From: Paenibacillus mendelii
GTDB taxonomy: Bacteria; Bacillota; Bacilli; Paenibacillales; Paenibacillaceae
Direction: 5' to 3'
Assembly: GCF_024498075.1 (NCBI RefSeq)
Contig: NZ_JANHOF010000003.1
Location: 1 to 64,000 of the forward strand
Length of the DNA: 64,000 bases
Numbering within the stretch: position 1 is the first letter of the stretch; every line of letters begins with the position of its first letter. This document shows positions 18,396-28,298 of this stretch, one piece after another. Position numbers and translations under genes: made by a program. The notes beneath the pieces were generated by a model. The model did not search any database and was not told the DNA's origin. It was given only the letters and a program-made list of their open reading frames with translations.

Positions 18396-19225
18396 GAATT
18401 AAAAAGGGTCTGAAGACGGGAGAAGTATTCGTCTTTTTGTTTCTCGCCTTATTGTCGTTCGTGATTCTCGTTCCATTCGTTTACCTGTTTACTTCGTCCT
18501 TAAAGACGAATGCGCAATATTTTAAAATACCGATCGAATGGATTCCATCACCGGCCTTATGGAGCAACTATTACTACGTGTTCGTAGATCTTAAATTTTA
18601 TGTCTATATGTGGAACAGCACGTTCCTGGCCGCTAGCTCGGTCGTTTTATCTGTTCTAAGCTCCTCATTGATCGCTTATGGTTTTGCGAGGTTTAGATTT
18701 CCGTACCGCAATGCGATGTTCATCGTCGTTATTGCCACGATGATGCTGCCGAGTCAGGTCAGTATGATCCCGCTGTTCATTTACTTCAAGTCGATCGGTT
18801 GGCTAGACAGCTACAAGCCGCTGCTCGTTCCGCAGTTATTCGGTTCTGCATATTTGATCTTTCTGATCAGGCAGTTCTATATTACGCTGCCGCGGGAGGT
18901 CGACGAAGCAGCGACGATCGACGGATGCGGTTACCTGCGCATATGGTGGCATGTGATCATGCCGCAGGCCAAGCCGGTTCTTGTTGTGTCGGCTCTGTTC
19001 GTCTTCCTCGCCTCGTGGAAGGACGTTTTCGGACCGCTCATTTATTTGAGTGATAGAAGCGCTTATCCGCTGGCGGTGGGGCTGCTGTACTTTACATCCC
19101 CTACCTCCAACGCCTATACGCTTATATTGGTAGCCATCGTGATCGCGTTAATTCCAACGCTGTTGTTTTTCATCCTCTCTCAGAAGTATCTGAATAAAGG
19201 AGTCAACATCGCGAACTTAAAATAA
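18392..19225 (+). CDS. sugar ABC transporter permease (MalG/UgpE type)
   Basis: A 277-residue six-helix protein with a GAGGAGG site. The EAA motif is EVDEAATIDGCGYLRIWWHVIMP, and the C-terminus ends in KYLNKGVNIANLK as usual for this subunit. It forms the channel with the preceding permease. A 36-bp gap leads to the secreted TIM-barrel-like gene, so the operon probably continues. Confidence 0.92.
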   Translation: MRIKKGLKTGEVFVFLFLALLSFVILVPFVYLFTSSLKTNAQYFKIPIEWIPSPALWSNYYYVFVDLKFYVYMWNSTFLAASSVVLSVLSSSLIAYGFARFRFPYRNAMFIVVIATMMLPSQVSMIPLFIYFKSIGWLDSYKPLLVPQLFGSAYLIFLIRQFYITLPREVDEAATIDGCGYLRIWWHVIMPQAKPVLVVSALFVFLASWKDVFGPLIYLSDRSAYPLAVGLLYFTSPTSNAYTLILVAIVIALIPTLLFFILSQKYLNKGVNIANLK

Positions 19226-19261
19226 TAGCACCGCAAACAATTAAATAACGGAGGGTATCGC

Positions 19262-21751
19262 ATGCGCCACAAATCCTTATGTTTGCTAGTTGCGTTAAGT
19301 CTTCTATCCGGTGTATGGCCAAGCGGCAGGGAAGTGGCGGCAACCGCCTCATCTCCTTACGCATTTGACGGGAAAATGTCCCAAGAAACGCTCAATCGCT
19401 ATTTGTCCCGGTCCGTGCAAATCATGGACATGTTCTGGTTCAATCTGGATAACGGAAAGAAGCAGGAATGGCTGCGGTTTATTCAAAACACCGGCGCCAA
19501 GCTGATCGGCCGGGCTGCTATGATCTGGACGAACTTCCAGGATGACGAGACGATGTTTACGAATGCCGGGCAGATGGCCGAAGCCGTTCATGCCCAGGAT
19601 CCGGAAGTTATTCTACAAGCGGCAATCTTCGAAACGACGGCACAAGCGGTGAATCAAATCCCGATTCCGGCATGGGTGTTCGAAGAATTCGGGCTGCAGC
19701 CGTCAGCTCGAAACTTCAATTACGATTCGATGCTGTTCCGCGATGGGAGATATGTGAATACCTGGGGAGCGGGACAGTCCATTCCTGATATTACGTCTTT
19801 GGAAACACAAATGTTTTTCTACTACCGGGCGAAGAGATTTATCGATCTGGGCTACGAGTCGATTCACTTCGGGCAAGTAAAGCTGATGGGCGAAGCGGAT
19901 CCGTTCTATCTGAACTGGAACCGCCTGTTGAACCGTGTCCGTGAATATGGGGAAGCTCATGCTAGAAGGCATAACGTGTTGTTGGATGCCCATGTGAATG
20001 AAGTGTACGATAACGCGAGCCCGTTATGGCATACGGCTAAGGGGCAGTTCAGATCCGAAGCTCCAGGAGATACGAGTAGTTATTATAATGGCGACGCATC
20101 CCGTTTAAATCGCGAAGACGGGGTTCAATCGGCGGATGGGCATTACATCGTCTATAAATTGGAAGGCGCGACCGGATTTGAAGTGATCTCTGCGAACTGG
20201 GCAGGCGCCGGCGATCATCCCGACGGCTTCGATCTATATTCGTCTCCGGATGGCCAGAACTGGACGCCGGTCAGCAAAGCGATTCAAGAAATACATCGGA
20301 CAGAGCACACATGGCCGAATTACAAAACGACGAACGGAAGCGCGCTGCCAGCCGGCACGAATTTTGTGAAGATAAGCTGGAAGGTCATGCCGTATATATG
20401 GATGATTCAATTGTTGGACGTGAAGATTAACGCCGCTGGCGCCACCCTGCATGACACGCTTGAACAGCCCAATCCTGCAGTTAAGAAGCTTGCTTTCGAC
20501 TTTGTGGGGTATCCTGCCCGAATGAAGGGAATACCGAATTTTCCACAGGAAACGAAGCTGGATGCGAATTACTTGGACAGCCTGTATGGAAAAACGATCG
20601 GAGGCTTAAACCCTCAAGGGTGGGTGACTCCGCATTCCCCTTATTTGATCGAACTGGACAATTACGGGGGAAGCAACGGATCTCCGGGAACGGACTCGCC
20701 TTACTGGCCGTGGGGATATGACGAAATCGCATGGTTTGCTCATCAGAACGACGATTATCGGCGCTCTTGGTTGAAATATGCCTATGATTGGTTTAGAACG
20801 AATGACTCGTATGGTCATTTGCAAATGCCCGCATATCGAACGTTGGGCAATGCTCCGGTCAATGGGAGCGATGTGTACAATGCGATAACGACGAGTGCAG
20901 TTTACCCATCGGCTGTCAGTGACGAAGAGGCCATTAAAGCGATCTGGAGCAGTGCGCGGAACAATGGAGCGATCGAGGACGATGTGCGTGATTTGACGAA
21001 AATATACAGGCTTAGCTCGCAGCTGATCAAGGACGGCAGCAGCTCCGGCTCTTACGGAGGGGACAGCACGAGACTGACCAGAACGGCAAACGCTAGCGAA
21101 TATGTCATCTACAAGGCTCCCTATGTGACCGATCGGACTAGACTGACCGGCTTCGTGGTCGATACCTGGTTCTCATCTAATGAGCCTATAAAGGACTTCA
21201 AGTTCTATACCTCACCGGATGATTTAACTTACACGTTGTATACGCCTATGAAAAAGACGGTGAGCGGGGATAAGAACAAGGTCACTTACGTTGGTAGCAG
21301 GCTGCCGGGCGATACCAGATACGTGAAGATCGCGTTTAACGACGGTATGGCGGGTGCAGCGAATCCGCAAATAGGGAATGTCTTGACATTCTATGCTTCC
21401 GCGGTGAGTTCCAATGGTGAAATCGATGATTTCGAAAGCTACGGAGGGTCCGATCTAGCGCTCCAAGCGGCTTATACGGTTAATCCGAATACGGATCCGG
21501 TCACGATCTCGTTGGATACGACGCATAAATACGGCGGGGATTACAGCTTGAAATATGATTACAATGTCGGAGTCGTAACCTATGGCGGAATGGCATTGGA
21601 TCTTGGAGACTGGATTGGTCTGAATACGATACTCTTCGTTTCTGGTTCAAGCCCGACGGCTCTAATCGTAATCTCACCATTCAAATTCAAACCGCCAGCG
21701 GAGATTATTGGGATAAATTGCTGGATTTATCGGATGCGACGGCAAGGATGA
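19262..21751 (+). CDS. secreted TIM-barrel-like glycoside hydrolase candidate, frameshifted near its end
   Basis: A signal peptide (residues 1-30) precedes a region shared with the protein at 22838-24556 (YLSRSVQIMD.FWFNLD, YESIHFGQVKLMGE, HNVLLDAHVNEVYD, YLIELDNYGG, YDEIAWFAHQND). Carboxylates in these motifs are plausible active-site residues, but I recognise no CAZy family. Residues about 260-395 are an extra beta-sandwich-like module absent from the paralogue; a similar module occurs at residues 590-710. A CBM11-like domain (EIDDFESYGG...) starts near residue 720 but loses frame around 21631-21637. Beyond that point the 829-residue product is out-of-frame tail. Either a real frameshift or a sequencing error. 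Confidence 0.75.
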   Translation: MRHKSLCLLVALSLLSGVWPSGREVAATASSPYAFDGKMSQETLNRYLSRSVQIMDMFWFNLDNGKKQEWLRFIQNTGAKLIGRAAMIWTNFQDDETMFTNAGQMAEAVHAQDPEVILQAAIFETTAQAVNQIPIPAWVFEEFGLQPSARNFNYDSMLFRDGRYVNTWGAGQSIPDITSLETQMFFYYRAKRFIDLGYESIHFGQVKLMGEADPFYLNWNRLLNRVREYGEAHARRHNVLLDAHVNEVYDNASPLWHTAKGQFRSEAPGDTSSYYNGDASRLNREDGVQSADGHYIVYKLEGATGFEVISANWAGAGDHPDGFDLYSSPDGQNWTPVSKAIQEIHRTEHTWPNYKTTNGSALPAGTNFVKISWKVMPYIWMIQLLDVKINAAGATLHDTLEQPNPAVKKLAFDFVGYPARMKGIPNFPQETKLDANYLDSLYGKTIGGLNPQGWVTPHSPYLIELDNYGGSNGSPGTDSPYWPWGYDEIAWFAHQNDDYRRSWLKYAYDWFRTNDSYGHLQMPAYRTLGNAPVNGSDVYNAITTSAVYPSAVSDEEAIKAIWSSARNNGAIEDDVRDLTKIYRLSSQLIKDGSSSGSYGGDSTRLTRTANASEYVIYKAPYVTDRTRLTGFVVDTWFSSNEPIKDFKFYTSPDDLTYTLYTPMKKTVSGDKNKVTYVGSRLPGDTRYVKIAFNDGMAGAANPQIGNVLTFYASAVSSNGEIDDFESYGGSDLALQAAYTVNPNTDPVTISLDTTHKYGGDYSLKYDYNVGVVTYGGMALDLGDWIGLNTILFVSGSSPTALIVISPFKFKPPAEIIGINCWIYRMRRQG

Positions 21752-21915
21752 TCGAAATTCCGTTCAATGATTTCGTGCGGCCGTCATGGCATAACGGCAG
21801 CGGCCCGATGGTCTTGTCATCGGTCGCCAGTCTCTCCCTTTATGCAGGAGTAGGGGCTGGTAGTCCTGGTTCGGGCACGTTGTATTTTGATTCGATTGAA
21901 GTGATCAAGAGCTAA
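21636..21915 (+). pseudogene. detached C-terminal half of the CBM11-like domain
   Basis: Read in the shifted frame, the sequence continues the domain without break (RFWFKPDGSNRNLTIQIQ, DYWDKLLDLSD...IPFNDF) to a stop at 21915. Removing one CT pair at about 21631-21636 restores an 884-residue-class protein ending YFDSIEVIKS. No independent ribosome binding site was seen. It belongs to the preceding gene rather than being a gene in its own right. Confidence 0.75.
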
Positions 21916-21928
21916 GGGAGGACTCTCG

Positions 21929-22834
21929 ATGAGTTCCGATATGTATAGGCTGGAGGATAAGTATGTTTGGGATTTCTGGTACGCCCGGAAGGGCGACGAA
22001 TACCATGCCTATTATTTGCAGTATCCAAGGGAAGGCGACCCGGAGCATATTCATTCCCGCCAGTCGGTAGGCCATGCGATATCGAGGGATTTACTGCATT
22101 GGGATGAGCAGCCGGCGGCACTGCAGCCGCTCCCGGAAACATGGAACGACAAGGGAATCGCTACGGGCAGTGTCATCTTCAAGGACGATGGGTGGTATAT
22201 GCTGTTCACTGGAAACTCGAACCGGGACGAAGGGGGAATCGGGCTCGCCTTGAGCCAAGACTTGATGAACTGGTCCAAAGTCGGCGACGCACCGGTCATC
22301 CCGAAACCCTGCTCATTCACCGCGAAGTGGGATGGAGAAGCAATAGTGGCGTCTCCGCTCGCTGATCCGTTCGTTTATCCGGAAATGATAGACGGGTGGC
22401 ATTATATGGTGATCAACTCGCATGCGGTTCAAGCGCCTGAAGGCAGCCGGGGCTGTCAGCTTATGCTGCGTTCCCGGAACTTGACGGACTGGGAGGCGCA
22501 TACGATCGCCGCTTATCCCAAGCGGTTCGAAAGAATGGAAACATCCCAAATCTGGACTCATGACGGCCGGTGGTATATGTATTTCGGCGGCGTGACCTCT
22601 GACAATACATTCGAGAACTGGATCTACGTCGCCGATCGATTCGACGGGCCCTACGAAGCTAAGCCTTGGTCTAGAATAACACTGCCTGACGTCAGTTACT
22701 TCTACATCGCGAAGGTCATACAGGATGTGAATGGGGAAGATATCTTCCTTGCCAACAGCGCGATAGAGTCCCTTCTGAGAGGCTACAGAATTGTCTATGG
22801 AGAAGAGGGCTCTATTACACTAGAAGGGCGGTAA
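21929..22834 (+). CDS. five-bladed beta-propeller glycosidase (GH43/GH32-like)
   Basis: A 301-residue cytoplasmic protein starting at ATG 21929 with GGGAGG. Repeated blade motifs are visible (WDFWYARKGDEYHAYYLQYP, GHAISRDLLHWDEQP, GSVIFKDDGWYMLFTG, SQDLMNWSKVG, SQIWTHDGRWYMYFGG). The N-terminal Asp, a central Asp (LADPFVY) and a Glu (RMETSQIW) sit where the GH43/GH32/GH68 triad does. Probable activity is on a furanoside or arabino/xylo linkage, but specificity cannot be read. It lies between the two TIM-barrel paralogues and is closely spaced with both. Confidence 0.8.
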   Translation: MSSDMYRLEDKYVWDFWYARKGDEYHAYYLQYPREGDPEHIHSRQSVGHAISRDLLHWDEQPAALQPLPETWNDKGIATGSVIFKDDGWYMLFTGNSNRDEGGIGLALSQDLMNWSKVGDAPVIPKPCSFTAKWDGEAIVASPLADPFVYPEMIDGWHYMVINSHAVQAPEGSRGCQLMLRSRNLTDWEAHTIAAYPKRFERMETSQIWTHDGRWYMYFGGVTSDNTFENWIYVADRFDGPYEAKPWSRITLPDVSYFYIAKVIQDVNGEDIFLANSAIESLLRGYRIVYGEEGSITLEGR

Positions 22835-22837
22835 ACC

Positions 22838-24556
22838 ATGCGAAAGCTCATCATAGTCGTGGTAGCGGTGAGTTTGCTGGCGGGAATCTGGACGTTAAGC
22901 GTCGAGAGGCGCAGCGGGAAGAAAGATGTTTCCGGCTATGCGTTCGACGGCAGCATGCCAGAAGAGGTGCTTCATCGTTATTTGTCCCGGTCCGTGCAGA
23001 TTATGGACCTGTTCTGGTTTAACCTGGATCCGGGCAAGAAGCGGGAATGGCTGCGGTTTATTGAGAATACGGGCGCAAAGCTGATCGGACGGGCGGCGAT
23101 GATTTGGGCGAACTTCGAAGACGATGAGACCATGTTTGCGAATGCCGGGCAGATGGCCGAAGCCGTCCACGCCCAGGATCCAGAAATCATTCTGCAGGCT
23201 GCCATCTTCGAAACGACAGCAGAATCGGTGAACGATATCCCGATTCCGGCTTGGGTATTTGAGGAATACGGGCTGCCGCCGGAGAAGCGGAATTTCAATT
23301 ATGAAGCGATGCTGTATCCGGACGGGAGATATTTGGACAACTGGGGAGCGGGAAAATCGGTTCCGGATATTACGAGTCCGGAGACGCAGCTGTTTTTCTT
23401 TTACCGGGCCAAGAGATTTATCGATCTTGGCTATGAGTCCATCCACTTCGGGCAAGTGAAGCTGATGGGGGAAGAGGATTCTTCCTATGCCAATTGGAAC
23501 CGATTGTTGAAGCGGGTTCGAAAATACGCTGCGGAGCACGGAAGACGGCATAACGTTCTGCTTGATGCACACGTGAACGAAGTCTATGACGATAGCTTGG
23601 GCAATTCTTCATCCGATTCGAATCCACCCGTTAAGCGGTTATCGTTCGATTTTGTCGGTTATCCGGCGCGCATCAAACCGCTTCCCCGGTTCCCTCAGGA
23701 AACGAAATTGGAGATGAACTATATCGACGCGATCTATGGGAAGACGATTGGGGGAATAAGTCCCCAAGGGTGGGAAACTTCCCATACGCCTTATCTAATC
23801 GAAATGGATAATTACGGAGGCACGAATGGCATGCCGGGTACGAATCAACCCTTCTGGCCTTGGGGATACGACGAGATTGCCTGGTTTGCCCATCAGAACG
23901 ATGCTTATCGCCGTTCTTGGCTGGCATATGCTTACGATTGGATCCAGGCGAACGATCCGAACGGTCATATTCAGATGCCTGCTTACCGGACACTCGGCAA
24001 TGCTCCCGTCGGCACCAATACGGAATACAATGCGATTCAATCAAGCGATGTGTTCCCGGCGTCGTTCGGGGACGAGGAAGCGATCAAGGCGATATGGGGG
24101 GCTTCCGATGGATCTGGTGTGGTGGAGGACGAGCTGCAGGATTTGACCAAGACGTACCGGCTGAGCAGCAGGCTGGATTATGACCGAAGCCCAGCCGCCT
24201 CGTATGGAGGAGATCGTTCAAGAATAACGACGAGTGAATCCGCTTCGGGCGAGTATGTGATTTATAAGGCTCCCTTTGCATCAGGGCAAAGCCAATTGAC
24301 CGGTTTTGCGGTCAATGCCTGGTTGAACAAGGATGAGCCGGAAGCCAAGCTTATGTTTTACGTTTCCTCGGATGATGAGAATTACAGCTTGTACACACCT
24401 GATAACAAGCCGGCGGCGCATGCAGAGAACCAGGAGGTTTATTCGGGCAGTCACCTTCCTGAGGGAACGAAGTACCTGAAGATCCGGTTTCCAGATCACC
24501 CCGGAGCTGCGCAGATCGGCAAAGTAACGCTGAACTACGAGAATGCCGAAGACTAG
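22838..24556 (+). CDS. second TIM-barrel-like glycoside hydrolase candidate (paralogue of 19262-21751)
   Basis: A 572-residue protein with an N-terminal signal or anchor helix. It is strongly similar along its length to the protein at 19262, but lacks both the inserted module near residue 260 and the C-terminal CBM11-like domain. Conserved blocks include DLFWFNLDPGKKREWLRFIENTGAKLIGRAAMIW (residues ~50-85), YESIHFGQVKLMGE, LLDAHVNEVYDD, YLIEMDNYGG and YDEIAWFAHQNDAYRRSW. It retains the distal beta-sandwich (residues ~455-570). The start follows the propeller gene stop by 3 bases, so both are co-translated. Gene duplication with different modular decoration is inferred. Confidence 0.78.
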   Translation: MRKLIIVVVAVSLLAGIWTLSVERRSGKKDVSGYAFDGSMPEEVLHRYLSRSVQIMDLFWFNLDPGKKREWLRFIENTGAKLIGRAAMIWANFEDDETMFANAGQMAEAVHAQDPEIILQAAIFETTAESVNDIPIPAWVFEEYGLPPEKRNFNYEAMLYPDGRYLDNWGAGKSVPDITSPETQLFFFYRAKRFIDLGYESIHFGQVKLMGEEDSSYANWNRLLKRVRKYAAEHGRRHNVLLDAHVNEVYDDSLGNSSSDSNPPVKRLSFDFVGYPARIKPLPRFPQETKLEMNYIDAIYGKTIGGISPQGWETSHTPYLIEMDNYGGTNGMPGTNQPFWPWGYDEIAWFAHQNDAYRRSWLAYAYDWIQANDPNGHIQMPAYRTLGNAPVGTNTEYNAIQSSDVFPASFGDEEAIKAIWGASDGSGVVEDELQDLTKTYRLSSRLDYDRSPAASYGGDRSRITTSESASGEYVIYKAPFASGQSQLTGFAVNAWLNKDEPEAKLMFYVSSDDENYSLYTPDNKPAAHAENQEVYSGSHLPEGTKYLKIRFPDHPGAAQIGKVTLNYENAED

Positions 24557-24584
24557 ACATAATGAAAAGGATGAAACTACACAG

Positions 24585-27500
24585 ATGATGAACACAGTCG
24601 TATTCTATGACGCTTCTTTTCCTTATGATGGACAGCGTCCGGACGATGCGGTAATAGATAAGCTCCAGAGCACGTACAAGGTGGTCGGCGCGCATGAATT
24701 GGCCGAAGCGCTCGATATCGCGGACAATTACATTCATGTTCACGGCCCCTATTTTCCGAAGCAGGCATGGGAGTCCATCGTCCAGTATCTTAAAAAGGGG
24801 AAAGGAGTTGTTCATTTGGGTGGAGGCGCGTTTCGCAAGCCCGTCTATTACGAGCAGGGAACATGGCACGTAGAAGGGGAACAGACGGCTTATCATCGAC
24901 AGCTTCGCATTCATGAGATGCTGGAAGTGGATGCGGACCGAATAACCAAGCTGGAGGCTAATCCGGACATTCCCTTGGTTGCTGGCTCCGAGGCGTTGTT
25001 TGCCATCGAACCTACTTATGCGTTCACGCTTCACATAACCCGGACGGAAGACCATCCTAGTGAACTGGGGTCAAGCGGGCCGATGGATGGCCATATTTAT
25101 CCGCTGTTATACGGCGTTTCGCATGATGGGAGGAGGCTGTCCGCTCCAATCGTATTAATCGAGAATACGAAGGGGGTGTTCGCAGGAGGGCGATGGGTGT
25201 TCGTCAATCAGCGAATCAGCCAAGCATTCTGGGAATCCGGCGGCCTGGATGCTATCCGCGACTGGGGAGCGTATTGCGCGGAAGGCGTTACAGAATTATG
25301 GCTGAAACCGAATTATTCCTGTTATGAGCCTGGCGAGCAGCCTATCCTGAGCTTGCACATGCAGGAAATGGGGCCAATTCCTCCTACCTCCAAAACATGG
25401 CGTTTCAATCTTGCTCTATATGCGGATGGGGAACGTGAGGCGCTGTGGGAGAAGGAAATTAGCTTGAAGTCTTCCCGAGAGCTCAGGATCGAAAGGGTGC
25501 CGGTCCCCGTGCCGGTTGCTCCGGGCTTCTACCGCGTCGTCTGTGAGGCGTTTTCCGATTCGGGGGAGCGGCGCGTGCTGCGGCAAGGTTTCTGGGGACG
25601 CGGTAACCGATTGCTGAGCGAGGGTGAACGGATGACCGTCAATCGTGATTACTTCGTGAAGGCGGGCAAGCCGATGCCGATCGTTGGCATGACGTACATG
25701 GCGTCCGACGTCGCGAGGAAGTTTCTGTTCATGCCGAACGCCGGATTGTGGGACGCGGATATGGCTCACATGAAAGAAGCCGGCATCAACATGATTCGTA
25801 CCGGAATATGGACGGCCTGGCGCCAGGTCATGTTCGTTGATGGCCATCCTTATGAGGAAGTGCTAAGGTCGATCGACTCCTTTATATTAACAGCCAAGAA
25901 GCATGACTTGGAAGTGGTCTTTACGTTCTTCGCATTCACTCCGGAGATGTGGGAGGGTGTCAATCCCTATCTGGATCCCAGAAGCGTGGCTGCCCAAAAA
26001 CGATTAATCGCCGCGGTCGTGTCCCGTCATGTGGCCTCGACCAACGTTCATTGGGATTTGATCAATGAACCGGCAATGTTCGATCCGAAACGATTGTTCT
26101 CCGGGCCTCGAACTGTCGGAGATGTCTATGAGCAATCAGCCTTCACGGAGTGGCTGCAGAATCGCCACCGTACCGTTCGTGAGCTGCAGGAGCGTTGGGA
26201 TATGACCCCCGATGAGCTTCCTGGATTCGCTTCCGTAACGCTGCCGCAGCCGGAGGACATCAGCTTCGACATCATGGATAATGGATCTTCGAAGAGAAAT
26301 GGAATATGGCTGGACTACAGCTTGTTCACGATGGAGATGCATAACCGATGGGCCAAGGAATTAACCGCTACAATCCGGTCGTATAACGAAGCCCAGTTGG
26401 TGACGGTAGGTCAGGATGAAGGACTTGGCTCGCAGAGGCCGTCGCCGTTCTTTTATGCCGAGGCCGTTGATTATACGACGGTGCATTCATGGTGGCTGAT
26501 GGATCACCTGCTGTGGGACAGTATATTCGCCAAAACAGCGAACAAGCCGAATTTGATTCAAGAAACGGGCATCATGTATGCCGAAACGCCGAACGGGCGG
26601 GCGAAGCGGTCGGAGCTCGAGATCAGAAACATATTGGAAAGAAAATACGCCTATGCTTTTGCGGCGGGCGGAGCCGGTGCGGTTCAATGGATTTGGAATA
26701 CGAATTATTATATGAACAACGTCAATGAATCGAATATTGGCGCACTGCGCGCCGATGGTACGGAAAAGCCGGAAGCCGACGTATCCTATGACTACGGCCG
26801 TTTCATGGGTGAAATTGGACATCTATTCACGAATCGGGAGCTTGAAGAGGTCGTCGTCGTATTCCCGTATTCGAATGATTTCTCGAATAGACGCCTCGCT
26901 TTCGACGCGACCACGAAGCTGACGCGAGTCCTCGCTTACGATATGAATGTTCCGTTCCGGGGAGTCGGTGAATATCATCTGGAATCGCTGGAGCAAGCAC
27001 CACCCAAGCTGATCATCGTGCCTAGCCCGCATAATTTCAGCAGGGAAGCACTTGATACGATTATTCATCATGTGAAGACGATAGGCGGAACCGTACTGTT
27101 CACAGGGCCGATCGGGCTTGATGAATATTGGAGGCCGGAGTCCCGCTATGTGGAGGAGCTAGGGGATTATGTGCTTAGCAACGTTATGCGGGAGGAGGCC
27201 ATTGAGGTTGACGGCAGGGTACTGCCGGTTTCTTACGGGGCCAAACGCATTGCAGAGGTGAATAAGGAACTGCCTGAGAGCGGCACCCGCGCAACGGGAT
27301 CTGCTGCGGTGCGGAAGTCGGAGATTGGACAAGGGGTCTTCATTCATTGTCCGCTCCCGATCGAATTAAACGACAGACCGGAAACGATAGCCGCGGTGTA
27401 CGGGTATGCTTTGTCAGCCGCTGGATTCCAATCCTCTATGGAGTGGGTGCATGGCGGAAATCTGCATGGGGTGTTCGGATCCAAGATCGCTTTCGGTGAG

Positions 27501-27704
27501 GGAGCTTTGTTCATGTTCGTGTCGGAATACGCCTATGATGCCTCGATTGAAATTATAGATCCCAAGACGGGCAAAGGATATGCGTTCGAGCTGGAAAGCG
27601 AGCGGACGGTACTGTTTGCTGCGGACGCCGAAGGGCGGTTGTTATCGGTGTATAGAGGGGATGAAGTCCTCGTACGGGAGTATGAGGCGGAACCGGTCAT
27701 GTAA
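24585..27704 (+). CDS. large GH5/GH42-like (clan GH-A) glycosidase
   Basis: I place the start at ATG 24585 (ATG 24588 is next; AAAGGA upstream). The 1039-residue protein lacks a signal peptide. Residues 1-240 resemble a class I glutamine-amidotransferase-like or ThuA-type domain (VHLGGGAFR). A beta-sandwich follows (255-350), then a TIM barrel (about 365-760) with acid/base E495 in DLINEP and nucleophile E660 in LIQETG. The C-terminus has a GH42 trimerisation-like Rossmann fold (LIIVPSPHNFSREALDTI). It probably cleaves imported oligosaccharides in the cytoplasm. The linkage is unknown. Confidence 0.8.
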   Translation: MMNTVVFYDASFPYDGQRPDDAVIDKLQSTYKVVGAHELAEALDIADNYIHVHGPYFPKQAWESIVQYLKKGKGVVHLGGGAFRKPVYYEQGTWHVEGEQTAYHRQLRIHEMLEVDADRITKLEANPDIPLVAGSEALFAIEPTYAFTLHITRTEDHPSELGSSGPMDGHIYPLLYGVSHDGRRLSAPIVLIENTKGVFAGGRWVFVNQRISQAFWESGGLDAIRDWGAYCAEGVTELWLKPNYSCYEPGEQPILSLHMQEMGPIPPTSKTWRFNLALYADGEREALWEKEISLKSSRELRIERVPVPVPVAPGFYRVVCEAFSDSGERRVLRQGFWGRGNRLLSEGERMTVNRDYFVKAGKPMPIVGMTYMASDVARKFLFMPNAGLWDADMAHMKEAGINMIRTGIWTAWRQVMFVDGHPYEEVLRSIDSFILTAKKHDLEVVFTFFAFTPEMWEGVNPYLDPRSVAAQKRLIAAVVSRHVASTNVHWDLINEPAMFDPKRLFSGPRTVGDVYEQSAFTEWLQNRHRTVRELQERWDMTPDELPGFASVTLPQPEDISFDIMDNGSSKRNGIWLDYSLFTMEMHNRWAKELTATIRSYNEAQLVTVGQDEGLGSQRPSPFFYAEAVDYTTVHSWWLMDHLLWDSIFAKTANKPNLIQETGIMYAETPNGRAKRSELEIRNILERKYAYAFAAGGAGAVQWIWNTNYYMNNVNESNIGALRADGTEKPEADVSYDYGRFMGEIGHLFTNRELEEVVVVFPYSNDFSNRRLAFDATTKLTRVLAYDMNVPFRGVGEYHLESLEQAPPKLIIVPSPHNFSREALDTIIHHVKTIGGTVLFTGPIGLDEYWRPESRYVEELGDYVLSNVMREEAIEVDGRVLPVSYGAKRIAEVNKELPESGTRATGSAAVRKSEIGQGVFIHCPLPIELNDRPETIAAVYGYALSAAGFQSSMEWVHGGNLHGVFGSKIAFGEGALFMFVSEYAYDASIEIIDPKTGKGYAFELESERTVLFAADAEGRLLSVYRGDEVLVREYEAEPVM

Positions 27705-27737
27705 GCTGCAAGTGACAGGATGAAATCACTGTAAATG

Positions 27738-27776
27738 AAGAAACGGTCCTTGGCTTTAGGCTAAGGGCCGTTTCTT
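27738..27776 (+). terminator. intrinsic terminator of the carbohydrate locus
   Basis: A 14-bp imperfect stem AAGAAACGGTCCTT / AAGGGCCGTTTCTT with an 11-base loop is followed by GTATTG, just after the last glycosidase. Confidence 0.8.
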
Positions 27777-27843
27777 GTATTGTGACGATCAAGGGTTCTA
27801 AATGTACCGCTCGGCATAGCGGCGATAACTATCCTAGCACGCC

Positions 27844-28219
27844 TTAAAACAGGTCAATCTTCCGTTTCAAATCTTCCCGCAGCGTCACCTTGGAGTCATT
27901 CCGTATATAATGGCAGACATAGGATCTGCGGAATCTGTCCTTCGTTTTGTTGCGGGTGGAGGAATGGACGAGCAGACTGTGGAAAAACAGGATATCCCCT
28001 TTGTCCATTACAACGGGTATTTCTGCCGTCAAATCCACGCCTTCCGTCTCTGTAGTCCAATCTGCATGCTCCAATAGATTCTTCACCTTACCGTGGCGCA
28101 GAGGTCCCAGCTTGTGGCTGCCCGGAATAACGCGAAGGCATCCGTTCTCTTCATCCGTTCTCTCCATCGCGATGGAGGTAGCAATCATTGTGTTCGGCTC
28201 ATGATGGATATATTCATAA
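27844..28219 (-). pseudogene. truncated copy of the PhyH dioxygenase gene
   Basis: The reverse strand encodes the last ~114 codons of a PhyH protein with only about nine differences from the C-terminus of the intact gene at 30022-30756. The N-terminal half, with the HxD metal ligands, is missing. At 28219/28220 the homology jumps to sequence that in the intact locus lies 435 bp further upstream, so the copy is a deletion derivative. An in-frame ATG at 28188 exists, but a functional oxygenase is not possible. Confidence 0.85.
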
Positions 28220-28298
28220 GTAGAAAGATGACGATGGACAAAAACAGATTAACACCGAGTGATAAGACTAGAATAACGTATTCGGCGGAGTCTTTGTT
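28220..28298 (-). pseudogene. fragment of the small membrane protein gene, duplicated with the PhyH copy
   Basis: These 79 bases match 30834-30912, inside the small membrane protein gene of the intact locus, in the same orientation. Together with 27844-28219 this shows that the whole 3' module of the transport operon was once duplicated here. Confidence 0.8.
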
